Below, piece by piece: positions 26,019-33,374 of a stretch of 55,018 bases of DNA. Every line of letters begins with the position of its first letter. The stretch's first letter is position 1. The notes below the pieces were generated by a model, which saw nothing but the letters and a program-made list of their open reading frames with translations, was not told the origin of the DNA and searched no databases. The stretch lies in the NCBI GenBank assembly GCA_018066285.1, contig JAGHRS010000032.1, positions 1 to 55,018 on the forward strand. The letters are read 5' to 3'. The translations under genes and the position numbers were made by a program. The DNA comes from Candidatus Treponema caballi (GTDB lineage Bacteria > Spirochaetota > Spirochaetia > Treponematales > Treponemataceae).

Positions 26019-27191
26019 TCATAGTATATTCTTTTTTATATCACCATCGACGATTGATATCAATATATTGTACTGCCTGTCAAACACGCACAGATCTGCC
26101 TTGTAGCCCGGAATTATCGAGCCCTGATGTGCATAGTGCATTATCTGTGCCGGATTCGACGTAGCGCACTTAATTGCATCAGCCGGCTGGAATCCGTAAT
26201 CAACGAGATTACGCACGCCGCGGATCATCGTGAGTGCAGAACCGGCGATGACATCATCTGCCACACGGTGGAAACAGCCATCCTTATAGACAACTTCCTC
26301 TCCGTTAGCGTACAGTTCATCGCCGTCCTGCTCAGTCGGAGTCAGGGCGTCTGTAACGAGGACAATCTTATCAAGCGGCTTATCGCGGGCAAGCAGTTTT
26401 ATCAGATCAGGATGCACATGAATGCCATCCGCAATGATTTCGCAGGACATTTCCGGATGAATGAGGACAGCACCCACAGCACCAGGGTTTCTGTGATGCA
26501 TCTGGCTCATCGCGTTGAACAGGTGCGTCGAATGAAGAATGCCCGCCTGCATGCCTTCTACCATGTTGCTGTACTCAGCATTCGTATGACCCGCTTGCAG
26601 CACAATCTCCTTTTTAAGGCAGTACAGCGCGAGGTAGCGCATTCCCTTAAGCTCAGGCGCAACCGTCATATTCACGATATGGCCTTCAGACGCTTCCCAC
26701 AGGCGGTCCATAAGCTCAAGATCAGGCTCCTTCACCGTTTCAGGCCGCTGGACACCGAGCTTTTCACTTGAAATGAACGGCCCCTCAAGATGGATTCCCA
26801 TTATGCGGGCACCCTTCTCTTTTCCCATTGTGCCCACAATTGTCCTGATATTAGAAAGCATTTCTTCCTCACTTGCAGGATACATTGTGGGATTAAAAGC
26901 CGTAACGCCATACTGGGCAAGATCCCAGGACATATCAAGAAGGGCTTCCTCAGTAAGGTTATCCGTTCCGTGCCCGCGGAAACCGTGGATATGCGTATCA
27001 ATCAGTCCCGGAGCGATACATGCACCGCCAACGTCAATAATACGGACATCAGAATTAAAGCGCTTTGTCTTGAAGCGGCGCTCACTGAAAACGTCTTCAA
27101 TAACGCCATTTTCTATAAGAACGCAGCAGTTCTCCATCACGGAGAATCCGGTAAGCAGCGTTCCGTTATGTAAACAGATTGGTTTGCTCAT
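26019..27191 (-). CDS. nagA: N-acetylglucosamine-6-phosphate deacetylase
   Basis: 390 aa. Removes acetate from GlcNAc-6-phosphate, feeding NagB. Motifs: GLIDTHIHGFRGHGTDN (metal HxH), HLEGPFIS (metal Glu), QAGHTNA and HLFNAMSQMHHR (His ligands and substrate), LVTDALTP (catalytic Asp). The ATG at 27191 has no ribosome site; a poor -10 (TAGTCT) lies 4 nt upstream, so it may also be leaderless. Upstream is a degenerate copy of the ROK operator, suggesting regulation together with the divergent cellobiose phosphorylase. Confidence 0.96.
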   Translation of the reverse strand: MSKPICLHNGTLLTGFSVMENCCVLIENGVIEDVFSERRFKTKRFNSDVRIIDVGGACIAPGLIDTHIHGFRGHGTDNLTEEALLDMSWDLAQYGVTAFNPTMYPASEEEMLSNIRTIVGTMGKEKGARIMGIHLEGPFISSEKLGVQRPETVKEPDLELMDRLWEASEGHIVNMTVAPELKGMRYLALYCLKKEIVLQAGHTNAEYSNMVEGMQAGILHSTHLFNAMSQMHHRNPGAVGAVLIHPEMSCEIIADGIHVHPDLIKLLARDKPLDKIVLVTDALTPTEQDGDELYANGEEVVYKDGCFHRVADDVIAGSALTMIRGVRNLVDYGFQPADAIKCATSNPAQIMHYAHQGSIIPGYKADLCVFDRQYNILISIVDGDIKKNIL

Positions 27192-27233
27192 GGCTAGACT
27201 AAATCACACTTTTTTCACTTCCGCAAGAGAGGT

Positions 27234-27258
27234 GTTAGTTGATTTTTTCATATCAAGT
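27234..27258. promoter_or_regulatory. Degenerate ROK operator upstream of nagA
   Basis: Left half GTTAGTTGA (27234-27242) is identical to the ABC-operon operator; the right half is reduced to TCAAG after a 10-nt spacer. Probably a weak site or a relic. Confidence 0.4.
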
Positions 27259-27309
27259 CCATCAAATCTCGGTGGCAAAATACAAAATCTCCATTTTAAA
27301 AGTTTCTGT

Positions 27310-27338
27310 TTGACAACAAAAAACAACTATGCTATATT
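27310..27338 (+). promoter_or_regulatory. Consensus promoter of cellobiose phosphorylase
   Basis: TTGACA (27310-27315), 17-nt spacer, TATATT (27333-27338). The strongest sigma70-like match of this gene neighbourhood, immediately followed by an operator. Confidence 0.8.
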
Positions 27339-27342
27339 GCTA

Positions 27343-27369
27343 GTTAATTGGTTTCATAAACCAACTAAC
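27343..27369 (+). promoter_or_regulatory. ROK operator of cellobiose phosphorylase
   Basis: GTTAATTGG (27343-27351), 9-nt spacer TTTCATAAA, CCAACTAAC (27361-27369), one mismatch between halves. The half-site sequence and the 9-nt spacer match the site before the ABC operon. It covers the expected transcription start. Confidence 0.75.
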
Positions 27370-27391
27370 GCTAAAACAGAGGCAATATATC

Positions 27392-29875
27392 ATGAAGTTT
27401 GGTCATTTTGACGATTCCACACGCGAATATGTGATTACCACACCACAGACACCATATCCATGGATTAACTATCTTGGAAATGAGAAATTCTTTTCTCTCA
27501 TTTCAAATACAACAGGCGGTTATTCCTTCTATACAGACGCACGCCTCCGCCGCCTGACACGGTATCGATACAACGACATGCCGCTTGATAACAACGGACA
27601 CTATTTCTTCATCAAGGATGGAGACACCGTCTGGAACCCGGGCTGGCAGCCTTGTCAGACAGAACTTGACTCATACGAATGCCATCACGGTTTCGGCTAT
27701 TCAAAGTTCATCTCAAAGAAGAATGACATAAAAGCAGAAGCGCTGTACTTCGTTCCTAACGGAGAAAACTGCGAAATCGAAATGGTTACGCTCAAAAACG
27801 AAGGCAAGAAAGCAAAAGATATCAGCCTCGTTTCATTCATTGAATGGTGTCTGTATAACGCAAGTGATGACTGCCAGAACTTCCAGAGAAACTTCAGCAC
27901 CGGCGAAGTTGAAATTGAAGGTAGCACCATCTATCACAAGACAGAATACCGCGAACGCCGCAATCACTACACGTTCTATTCCTGCAGTGAAAAGATTGAC
28001 GGTTTCGACACAGACCGAGAGACATTCCTCGGACTCTATAACCCGATCAGCGCTCCACAGACGGTCATGGCCGGTAAGTCAGGCAACTCTGTTGCAGACG
28101 GATGGAGCCCGATTGCTTCCCACCGCGTAAACGTCAGCCTGAAAGCAGGCGAAGAAAAGACACTTATCTTCATCCTCGGCTACATCGAGAATGATGACGA
28201 CAAGAAGTTCCTTAACGACGCAGACAAAGCAGCTGCCCTCAAGGCCGGACTCCTCCGCACAAACGAAGCGAGCGGCGTCATCAACAAGGAAAAAGCGTAT
28301 GCACTTCAGAAGAAGTTCGACACAAAAGAAAAAGTCCTTGGCGCTTACGACGCTCTCCGCGCTTTCTGGGATGAAACACTCTCTCACTTCGTCATCAAGA
28401 CAGGAGATGAAAAACTCGACCGCATGGCAGTCTGGAACCAGTACCAGTGCGTCGTTACCTATAACTTTGCCCGTTCTGCTTCCTACTTTGAAAGCGGAAT
28501 CGGACGCGGCTTAGGCTTCCGTGATACAAGTCAGGACATGCTCGGCGCTGCACATCAGATGCCGCAGTCACGCATCAGAGAGAGACTTTTCGATGTCGCT
28601 GCAACACAGTTCGAGGACGGTTCTGCATATCACCAGTTCCAGCCTCTTACAAAGCGCGGAAATGCCGACATCGGTTCCAACTTCAACGACGATCCGCTCT
28701 GGCTCGTTCTTGGCGTTGGCAACTACATCCGCGAAACAGGCGATGCAGACTTCCTGAAAGTTGACGTTCCGTTCGACAACAGCGAAACAAACAAAGCCAC
28801 AATGTTCGAGCACCTGCGCCGTTCATACAATTACATCCCCAACCACATGGGACCGCACGGACTGCCGCTTATCGGCCGTGCAGACTGGAACGACTGCCTC
28901 AACCTGAACTGCTTCTCAACAGATCCGACAGACTCCTTCCAGACATCCACCAACAAGGATGGCAAGAACGCTGAGTCAGTCATGATCGCGCAGATGTTCG
29001 TCTTCGTCACGCCAGATTACGCTGCAATGTGCCGCATCATGGGTGATGAAGCAGAAGCAAAGCGTGCTGAAGAACTCTGCAAGAAGATGGAAGAAGCTAT
29101 CTGCACTGCCGGCTGGGATGGCGAATGGTACGTCCGCGCTTACGACGATTTCGGCAACAAGATCGGTTCACACGAATGTGAAGACGGAAAGATCTTCATT
29201 GAAACACAGGGCTTCGGTACTATGGCAAAAATCGGTGCTGACAAGGGCTATCCACAGAAGGCACTCGACAGCACAAAGAAATACCTCGACACAAAGTACG
29301 GTATCTGCATCCTGTGGCCAGCTTACCAGAACTACCACGTTGAACTTGGTGAAGTTTCATCATATCCACCGGGATACAAGGAAAACGGCGGTATCTTCTG
29401 CCACAACAACCCGTGGGTCATCATCGGTGAGGCAATCAACGGCCGCCCGGATGACGCTTTCGAGCATTACAAGAAGATTGCCCCGGCTTGGGTTGAAGAC
29501 ATCAGCGAAATCCACCGCACAGAGCCGTACGTTTACGGTCAGATGGTCGCAGGAAAAGAAGCCCGCCGCTTCGGTGAAGGCAAGAACTCCTGGCTCACCG
29601 GAACTGCAGCGTGGAACTTTGTCGCGCTCAGCCAGTACATCTGCGGACTCCGCCCACAGCACGAAGGTCTTGAAATTGAGCCACGCCTGCCGTCCTCAAT
29701 CAAGAAGGCTGAGTTCATCCGTATTTTCCGCGGCGTCACCTACCACATCATCGTTGACAACAAGAAGAACACAGGCAATGTACAGCTTGAAGTCAAGGGC
29801 GGAAAAGCAAACGGCCTCATCGTAAAAGCTGATGACGGCGCAAAAGAAGTATTTATAAAGGCAACGATTGCGTAG
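27392..29875 (+). CDS. cbp: Cellobiose phosphorylase, GH94
   Basis: 827 aa, typical for cellobiose phosphorylases. Cleaves cellobiose with phosphate to glucose-1-phosphate and glucose, saving ATP. Very similar throughout to clostridial enzymes as remembered: MKFGHFDD..REYVIT start, RNFSTGEVEIEG, YFESGIGRGLGFRD, and GRADWNDCLNLNCFS with the general acid Asp near residue 501. Chitobiose phosphorylase was considered because of nagA/nagB next door, but the motif set follows the cellobiose branch. No signal peptide; acts on imported cellobiose. AGAGG precedes the ATG. Controlled by a consensus promoter and a ROK operator shared with the ABC transporter. Confidence 0.96.
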   Translation: MKFGHFDDSTREYVITTPQTPYPWINYLGNEKFFSLISNTTGGYSFYTDARLRRLTRYRYNDMPLDNNGHYFFIKDGDTVWNPGWQPCQTELDSYECHHGFGYSKFISKKNDIKAEALYFVPNGENCEIEMVTLKNEGKKAKDISLVSFIEWCLYNASDDCQNFQRNFSTGEVEIEGSTIYHKTEYRERRNHYTFYSCSEKIDGFDTDRETFLGLYNPISAPQTVMAGKSGNSVADGWSPIASHRVNVSLKAGEEKTLIFILGYIENDDDKKFLNDADKAAALKAGLLRTNEASGVINKEKAYALQKKFDTKEKVLGAYDALRAFWDETLSHFVIKTGDEKLDRMAVWNQYQCVVTYNFARSASYFESGIGRGLGFRDTSQDMLGAAHQMPQSRIRERLFDVAATQFEDGSAYHQFQPLTKRGNADIGSNFNDDPLWLVLGVGNYIRETGDADFLKVDVPFDNSETNKATMFEHLRRSYNYIPNHMGPHGLPLIGRADWNDCLNLNCFSTDPTDSFQTSTNKDGKNAESVMIAQMFVFVTPDYAAMCRIMGDEAEAKRAEELCKKMEEAICTAGWDGEWYVRAYDDFGNKIGSHECEDGKIFIETQGFGTMAKIGADKGYPQKALDSTKKYLDTKYGICILWPAYQNYHVELGEVSSYPPGYKENGGIFCHNNPWVIIGEAINGRPDDAFEHYKKIAPAWVEDISEIHRTEPYVYGQMVAGKEARRFGEGKNSWLTGTAAWNFVALSQYICGLRPQHEGLEIEPRLPSSIKKAEFIRIFRGVTYHIIVDNKKNTGNVQLEVKGGKANGLIVKADDGAKEVFIKATIA

Positions 29876-29899
29876 AAAACGTTAATCATAGATCCTCAA

Positions 29900-29942
29900 A
29901 CAGCCCGTGCATCTGTCAGGTGTACGGGCTGTACTTTTTTTT
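29900..29942 (+). terminator. Rho-independent terminator of cellobiose phosphorylase
   Basis: CAGCCCGT (29901-29908) pairs with ACGGGCTG (29924-29931), then eight T (29935-29942). Confidence 0.88.
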
Positions 29943-29966
29943 GGGCCCCGCCCGCTTCGCGGTCGC
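29943..29966. repeat. Direct repeat, copy 1, flanking the ThrE-like gene
   Basis: GGGCCCCGCCCG followed after four bases by GCGGTC. The same 12-mer, 4-nt gap and hexamer recur in the same orientation at 31359-31380 on the other side of the exporter gene. The GC-rich stretch to 30070 has no other assignable content. Confidence 0.6.
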
Positions 29967-30070
29967 CACTACGTCCGGCCTGGCTTGAAGCTTCGCTGCC
30001 GGTACCGCTATCGCTCCATTCGCCCGCAAGCAGGCGAACTTCGGGCCTCCCATCGCTGGTCCATCCACTT

Positions 30071-31339
30071 TCAAGGCCGGCGGCGAAAAAGCTTCACCAC
30101 ACCGGATACGAGCGCTATCCCCAGCGCAATGGCGCCAGCAGCAAGCAGCGTCGTATACAGAAGCGACAACGCCTCAGATGAAAGCCCCTGCACAGCAGCG
30201 CGCATCGTCTTGAACATGCCGCCGCCCGGAACAAGCGGCAGAAGACCTGGAATAAGGAACACCGTCGCCGGGGTGTGCCTGATAAGTCGCATAACCTCAG
30301 AAAATGCTGCAACAGCAAGTGCGCCCGCCAGATACGACACGGCACTTCCACCAGCCCCCGTTCCACCCGTCAGTCTGAACGCAAGCCAGCCCGCGGCACC
30401 AGTGACCGCGCCCCAGATACTATCAAACGGCTTAGTATTAAGGTAGAACGCACTGAACCCAGACGCTCCAGCAGCCCACACGCATGCAAGAATGAGGTTA
30501 TCTGCAAAAGAAGGCAACAGTACGCTTTCAAGGCACGGGCGCCCGCCGGTAAAAAGCACGAGCCCCAGAACCGAGCCGACAGACAGACCGGCCGCTATCA
30601 TGAAAGCCTCTACAAGCCGGGCATTTCCCGAAACAAGGTCTCCTTCAATAATGTCACGGATGGCGTTTGTAATAGCCAGGCCCGGCACCACCTGCATCAG
30701 GACTGCAATCAGTACCGTCTCAGTTGCTGGAACAAGGCTGGCCACAAAAGCAAGCTCAGTCAGTATGGAAATGAACGCGCCCGAAAGCAGCGATGAAAGG
30801 AAATCTCCCGGATGCGAGCGTGAAGACAGAATCAGGAACGCGCGCAAAAGCAGCCCGATGACGAACGCAGTCAGCGCCTCAGCAACACAACCGCCGAACA
30901 TGAACGCAAAACAAAGCGAACTTAAGCCCGACATCAGCAGCATGACCCACACAGGATACGTCGGCGCGCTGTCTATCCGCTTCAGAACGCGCTCAATCTG
31001 CACAGCGTCAACCGGCCGCGCGCCTGCCTTGGAAGCAGATGCGCCTTTCCGCTGTCTGTGCTCAATACGGCGCGTCAGTTCGTCAATCAGCGCAATCTTC
31101 CGTAAGTTTACCCCGCGCGTCTTGATGCGCCGGATTGCAGAATGATAGTGGTCGTTCTCATCCGTATACGAAAACTGGATGACCGTCGGCGTCACAAAAC
31201 TCGATGCCGTCTTTGCCCCAAGTGAGCGCGCAATCCCGTCAACCGTCGCCTCTGTGCGGTACGTCTCACCGCCATTCTGAAGCACCAGCGTTCCCGCCCG
31301 CATCGCAATATCAATCATGTCTTCCGCGCGAATATCCAT
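30071..31339 (-). CDS. ThrE-type threonine/serine exporter, fused DUF1212 and ThrE_2 domains
   Basis: 422 aa. The soluble N-terminal domain (MRAGTLVLQNGGETYRTEATVDGIARSLG) leads into two blocks of about five membrane helices each (about 130-265 and 285-415), the full ThrE layout. In Corynebacterium ThrE exports threonine and serine by proton exchange; the substrate here is inferred from family. The gene looks richer in G+C than its neighbours and sits between two direct repeats of GGGCCCCGCCCG, which suggests acquisition as a cassette. The start lacks a ribosome site; TATATT lies 6 nt upstream, so the mRNA is probably leaderless. Confidence 0.9.
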   Translation of the reverse strand: MDIRAEDMIDIAMRAGTLVLQNGGETYRTEATVDGIARSLGAKTASSFVTPTVIQFSYTDENDHYHSAIRRIKTRGVNLRKIALIDELTRRIEHRQRKGASASKAGARPVDAVQIERVLKRIDSAPTYPVWVMLLMSGLSSLCFAFMFGGCVAEALTAFVIGLLLRAFLILSSRSHPGDFLSSLLSGAFISILTELAFVASLVPATETVLIAVLMQVVPGLAITNAIRDIIEGDLVSGNARLVEAFMIAAGLSVGSVLGLVLFTGGRPCLESVLLPSFADNLILACVWAAGASGFSAFYLNTKPFDSIWGAVTGAAGWLAFRLTGGTGAGGSAVSYLAGALAVAAFSEVMRLIRHTPATVFLIPGLLPLVPGGGMFKTMRAAVQGLSSEALSLLYTTLLAAGAIALGIALVSGVVKLFRRRP

Positions 31340-31345
31340 GAGAAA

Positions 31346-31351
31346 AATATA
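31346..31351 (-). promoter_or_regulatory. -10 box, leaderless type, for the ThrE-like gene
   Basis: TATATT on the minus strand, then 6 nt, then ATG at 31339. No ribosome site. Confidence 0.5.
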
Positions 31352-31358
31352 ACTGAAA

Positions 31359-31380
31359 GGGCCCCGCCCGACAAGCGGTC
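31359..31380. repeat. Direct repeat, copy 2, flanking the ThrE-like gene
   Basis: GGGCCCCGCCCG, four bases, GCGGTC; same order, spacing and orientation as the copy at 29943-29966. Confidence 0.6.
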
Positions 31381-31393
31381 ACAGAAAACAAAC

Positions 31394-31512
31394 ATACAGA
31401 CAGATACGCCCTCCCGGCAGAACTGTGTCCGCTCGCTGGCGGCAGGGTGGCAGGCAAATACCTGCCGAGGCTTCGCAGCCCCAGTTCTGCCTACGGGCGT
31501 ATCTGTCTGTAT
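31394..31512 (-). repeat. Family-L long-arm palindromic element, second copy
   Basis: Perfect 18-bp arms ATACAGACAGATACGCCC (31394-31411) and its complement (31495-31512), nested GGCAGAACTG/CAGTTCTGCC (31416-31425, 31482-31491), hairpin GGCAGG/CCTGCC (31449-31466). Read on the minus strand it shares with the 24995 element the order GCCCGTAG, CTGCGAAGCCTCG (31478-31466), hairpin, CAGCGAGCGG. The arms of the two copies are unrelated in sequence. Confidence 0.75.
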
Positions 31513-31539
31513 ATGGTTTTTCTGTCTATTAGTATTAAA

Positions 31540-31592
31540 TTATCGTTTTACGATAAATTTCTGTTGACAAATGATAAATCAGTTTGTATATT
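31540..31592 (+). promoter_or_regulatory. Operator and consensus promoter of the DUF2975-HTH pair
   Basis: Inverted repeat TTATCGT/ACGATAA (31540-31546, 31550-31556), then TTGACA (31564-31569), 17-nt spacer, TATATT (31587-31592). GATAAAT recurs within the spacer (ATGATAAATC), a likely second binding site. The leader has an AAAGACAG/CTGTCTTT hairpin (31602-31624). The HTH protein of the operon is the obvious candidate regulator. Confidence 0.7.
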
Positions 31593-31667
31593 CAAATTCA
31601 TAAAGACAGACGGCCGCTGTCTTTCGAACGACCAGAAAAAAACTGACGTTCAAGGAGAAATTCACAT

Positions 31668-32192
31668 ATGAACAACACAAAAACCGATTTCAGAAGCACC
31701 AGACTTCAGAAACTGTCAAAAAACGCATGGATTACAACCATCATCTTTAAATGGCTTGCATGGGCTGCAGCACTTGCATTCATCATCATCGGTTTCATCC
31801 TCGTTTCAAAAGGCGAAAAAGCATCTGGAACAGCGATCATCACTTCTGCAGGCGATGCACTGCTTGGCAGCTTCATCATCCTGCTGCTGGAATACATTCT
31901 TAAGGAACTGAAAGAAGGAAACACGCCGTTTACCTATAAAAACGCAGACCGCGTCCGTAACATTGCACGGCTTCAGCTTGGTCTTTTCATCTGGACGATC
32001 GTACGCGAACTCCTTTGGCCAGAAACACTTGACTTGTCAGAGTTTGCAGTGACAACCGAAAATGGTGGCCTCGTGATAGCGAGAACTGAAATCAGTTTCA
32101 CCCCGCTTCTTGTCTGCTTCATAATCTACGTACTTGCCTTCGTCTTTGAATACGGCGTCCGCTTGCAGCAGCAGGCTGACGAAACGCTGTGA
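31668..32192 (+). CDS. DUF2975 family membrane protein
   Basis: 174 aa with four membrane helices (about 22-45, 60-80, 103-118, 140-160). This family of unknown function is regularly paired with a small Xre-type regulator, exactly as here: the next gene starts 9 bp later. AAGGAG precedes the ATG. It is probably part of a membrane-linked regulatory pair; no reaction can be named. Confidence 0.85.
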   Translation: MNNTKTDFRSTRLQKLSKNAWITTIIFKWLAWAAALAFIIIGFILVSKGEKASGTAIITSAGDALLGSFIILLLEYILKELKEGNTPFTYKNADRVRNIARLQLGLFIWTIVRELLWPETLDLSEFAVTTENGGLVIARTEISFTPLLVCFIIYVLAFVFEYGVRLQQQADETL

Positions 32193-32201
32193 GGTATCGC
32201 C

Positions 32202-32441
32202 ATGGCAATAATCTTAAGACTTGACCGCGTCATGGCAGACCGGAAGATTTCGCTGAATGAGCTTGCAGAAAAAGTCGGCATCACCAATGCAAACCTGTCA
32301 AACATCAAGACTGGTAAGATAAGCGCCATCCGCTTCAGCACGCTCGATGCCATCTGCCGAGAACTGGACTGCCAGCCCGGCGACATTCTGGAATATGCGG
32401 CAGACGATAAACCCATATTAAGTGACTTATCAGGGAAGTGA
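32202..32441 (+). CDS. Small helix-turn-helix regulator, YozG/Xre type
   Basis: 79 aa. Almost wholly an Xre-type HTH (RKISLNELAEKVGITNANLSNIKTGKISAIRFSTLDAICRELDCQPGDILEY). It lies 9 bp after the DUF2975 gene with GAGG before its ATG. In other bacteria such pairs share an operon and the HTH protein is thought to repress it; the palindrome at 31540 is a good candidate site. Confidence 0.92.
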   Translation: MAIILRLDRVMADRKISLNELAEKVGITNANLSNIKTGKISAIRFSTLDAICRELDCQPGDILEYAADDKPILSDLSGK

Positions 32442-32444
32442 TGC

Positions 32445-32450
32445 TAAAAT
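32445..32450 (+). promoter_or_regulatory. Extended -10 box, leaderless type, for the CBM9-like gene
   Basis: TGC-TAAAAT, then 6 nt, then ATG at 32457; a -35-like TGACTT lies 16 nt upstream (32423-32428). It overlaps the end of the HTH gene. Confidence 0.5.
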
Positions 32451-32456
32451 AAAGGT

Positions 32457-33149
32457 ATGAAGACATTCGACATACCTTTACTGCCCATCAATCTTGAACG
32501 TAATACCGATGAAAAACTGAACGACCGGGATGTTCCAGGCATTGAACTGGAATATCTCTGGCCAGAATATAAACCGCGCGCTGTGTTTACCGGCGCTTTC
32601 ATTGCAGGCGGAAAAGACGGCATTGCCATTTCCTGGTGTGCAGAATCACCGCACAATGCTTACGTCGCCAACCACACAAAAAACAAAGAAAATGTCTTTG
32701 AAGATGACTGTCTCGAAGTTTTCCTTCAGCCCCCGCTTACAAACGCAGACGCCACATCCACTTTCAAAAGCGCTCCGTACTACTGCTGGGAAATAAATCC
32801 CGTTGGTGCCTGCCTTGACTACACTGCAACTCCGACACCGGATAACGCCTACACGCCAATCAACTTCGATTACAAGTGGAAAAGTCACGCCGTCTGGCGC
32901 CAGACCGCAGAAGACGAATTCTGGTACCTTGAACTCTTCATTCCGTGGAGCGACTTCGGCCTTAAAGAGCAACCCGCACCCGGCACCATATGGCGCGCAA
33001 CCCTGAATCGCATTGACCAGTCCGCAAAAACAGCCCGCCGCCGTGCTCCTGGAACTGGCGACACCCCCGGCTACCAGACATTGCTCGACAGCACTGACAA
33101 GCCAAGCTTCCACCAGAGCGCACACTTCGCCGAGTTCACGTTCAGATAA
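32457..33149 (+). CDS. Cytosolic CBM9-like carbohydrate-binding family protein
   Basis: 230 aa matching the CBM9-like fold seen alone or attached to glycosidases: ISWCAESPHNAYVAN, NVFEDDCLEVFLQP, YYCWEINPVGACLDY, FWYLELFIPWSDFG. There is no signal peptide, catalytic domain or membrane segment, which is unusual for a CBM; it may bind imported oligosaccharides or be an enzyme of unknown type. The start has no normal ribosome site (AAAGG is 1 nt from the ATG) but follows an extended -10 box. A bidirectional terminator follows. Confidence 0.78.
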   Translation: MKTFDIPLLPINLERNTDEKLNDRDVPGIELEYLWPEYKPRAVFTGAFIAGGKDGIAISWCAESPHNAYVANHTKNKENVFEDDCLEVFLQPPLTNADATSTFKSAPYYCWEINPVGACLDYTATPTPDNAYTPINFDYKWKSHAVWRQTAEDEFWYLELFIPWSDFGLKEQPAPGTIWRATLNRIDQSAKTARRRAPGTGDTPGYQTLLDSTDKPSFHQSAHFAEFTFR

Positions 33150-33223
33150 GCGCGCACAACCTGTCTTCCTTACGCGCGTCAGCGCGGGGAAAAGCCCCTC
33201 GCGCTCGCTTTCTTCCCAGACAT

Positions 33224-33258
33224 AAAAAAAGACGGTTCCGAATGGAACCGTCTTTTTT
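33224..33258. terminator. Bidirectional terminator between CBM9-like gene and NCS2 permease
   Basis: GACGGTTCC (33231-33239), GAAT loop, GGAACCGTC (33244-33252), with A7 before and T6 after, so it can act on both strands. Bases 33150-33223 hold only a GC-rich hairpin-like stretch. Confidence 0.88.
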
Positions 33259-33266
33259 CAAAACCC

Positions 33267-33368
33267 TCACATGGGTCCAGGAACTCCTGGGCGTGATGGG
33301 AAAGAGAGGTGGGGTTTGGGGCGGAGAGGAAACCCCGCTTCGAAAGTAGAGGGGTTCCTCTCCTCCCC
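33267..33368 (-). repeat. Family-T palindromic element 3' of the NCS2 permease
   Basis: Same order as 14119-14237: a short hairpin (CCAGG/CCTGG at 33277-33290), GAAAGAGAGG, left arm GGGGCGGAGAGGAAACCCC (33318-33336), conserved CTTCGAAAGTAGAGGGG (33338-33354), right arm GGGGTTCCTCTCCTCCCC (33351-33368). Begins 6 bp after the permease stop in transcript direction. Confidence 0.72.
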
Positions 33369-33374
33369 ATAAAG

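Noticed and set aside
27392-29875. Chitobiose phosphorylase instead of cellobiose phosphorylase
   Set aside because: nagA-nagB next door suggested it, but motifs and length follow the cellobiose branch; only an assay would settle it fully.
33231-33252. GACGGTTCC palindrome as another copy of the metH GGGACGGTTCT repeat
   Set aside because: It lacks the constant loop and is flanked by A7 and T6, which fits a bidirectional terminator.
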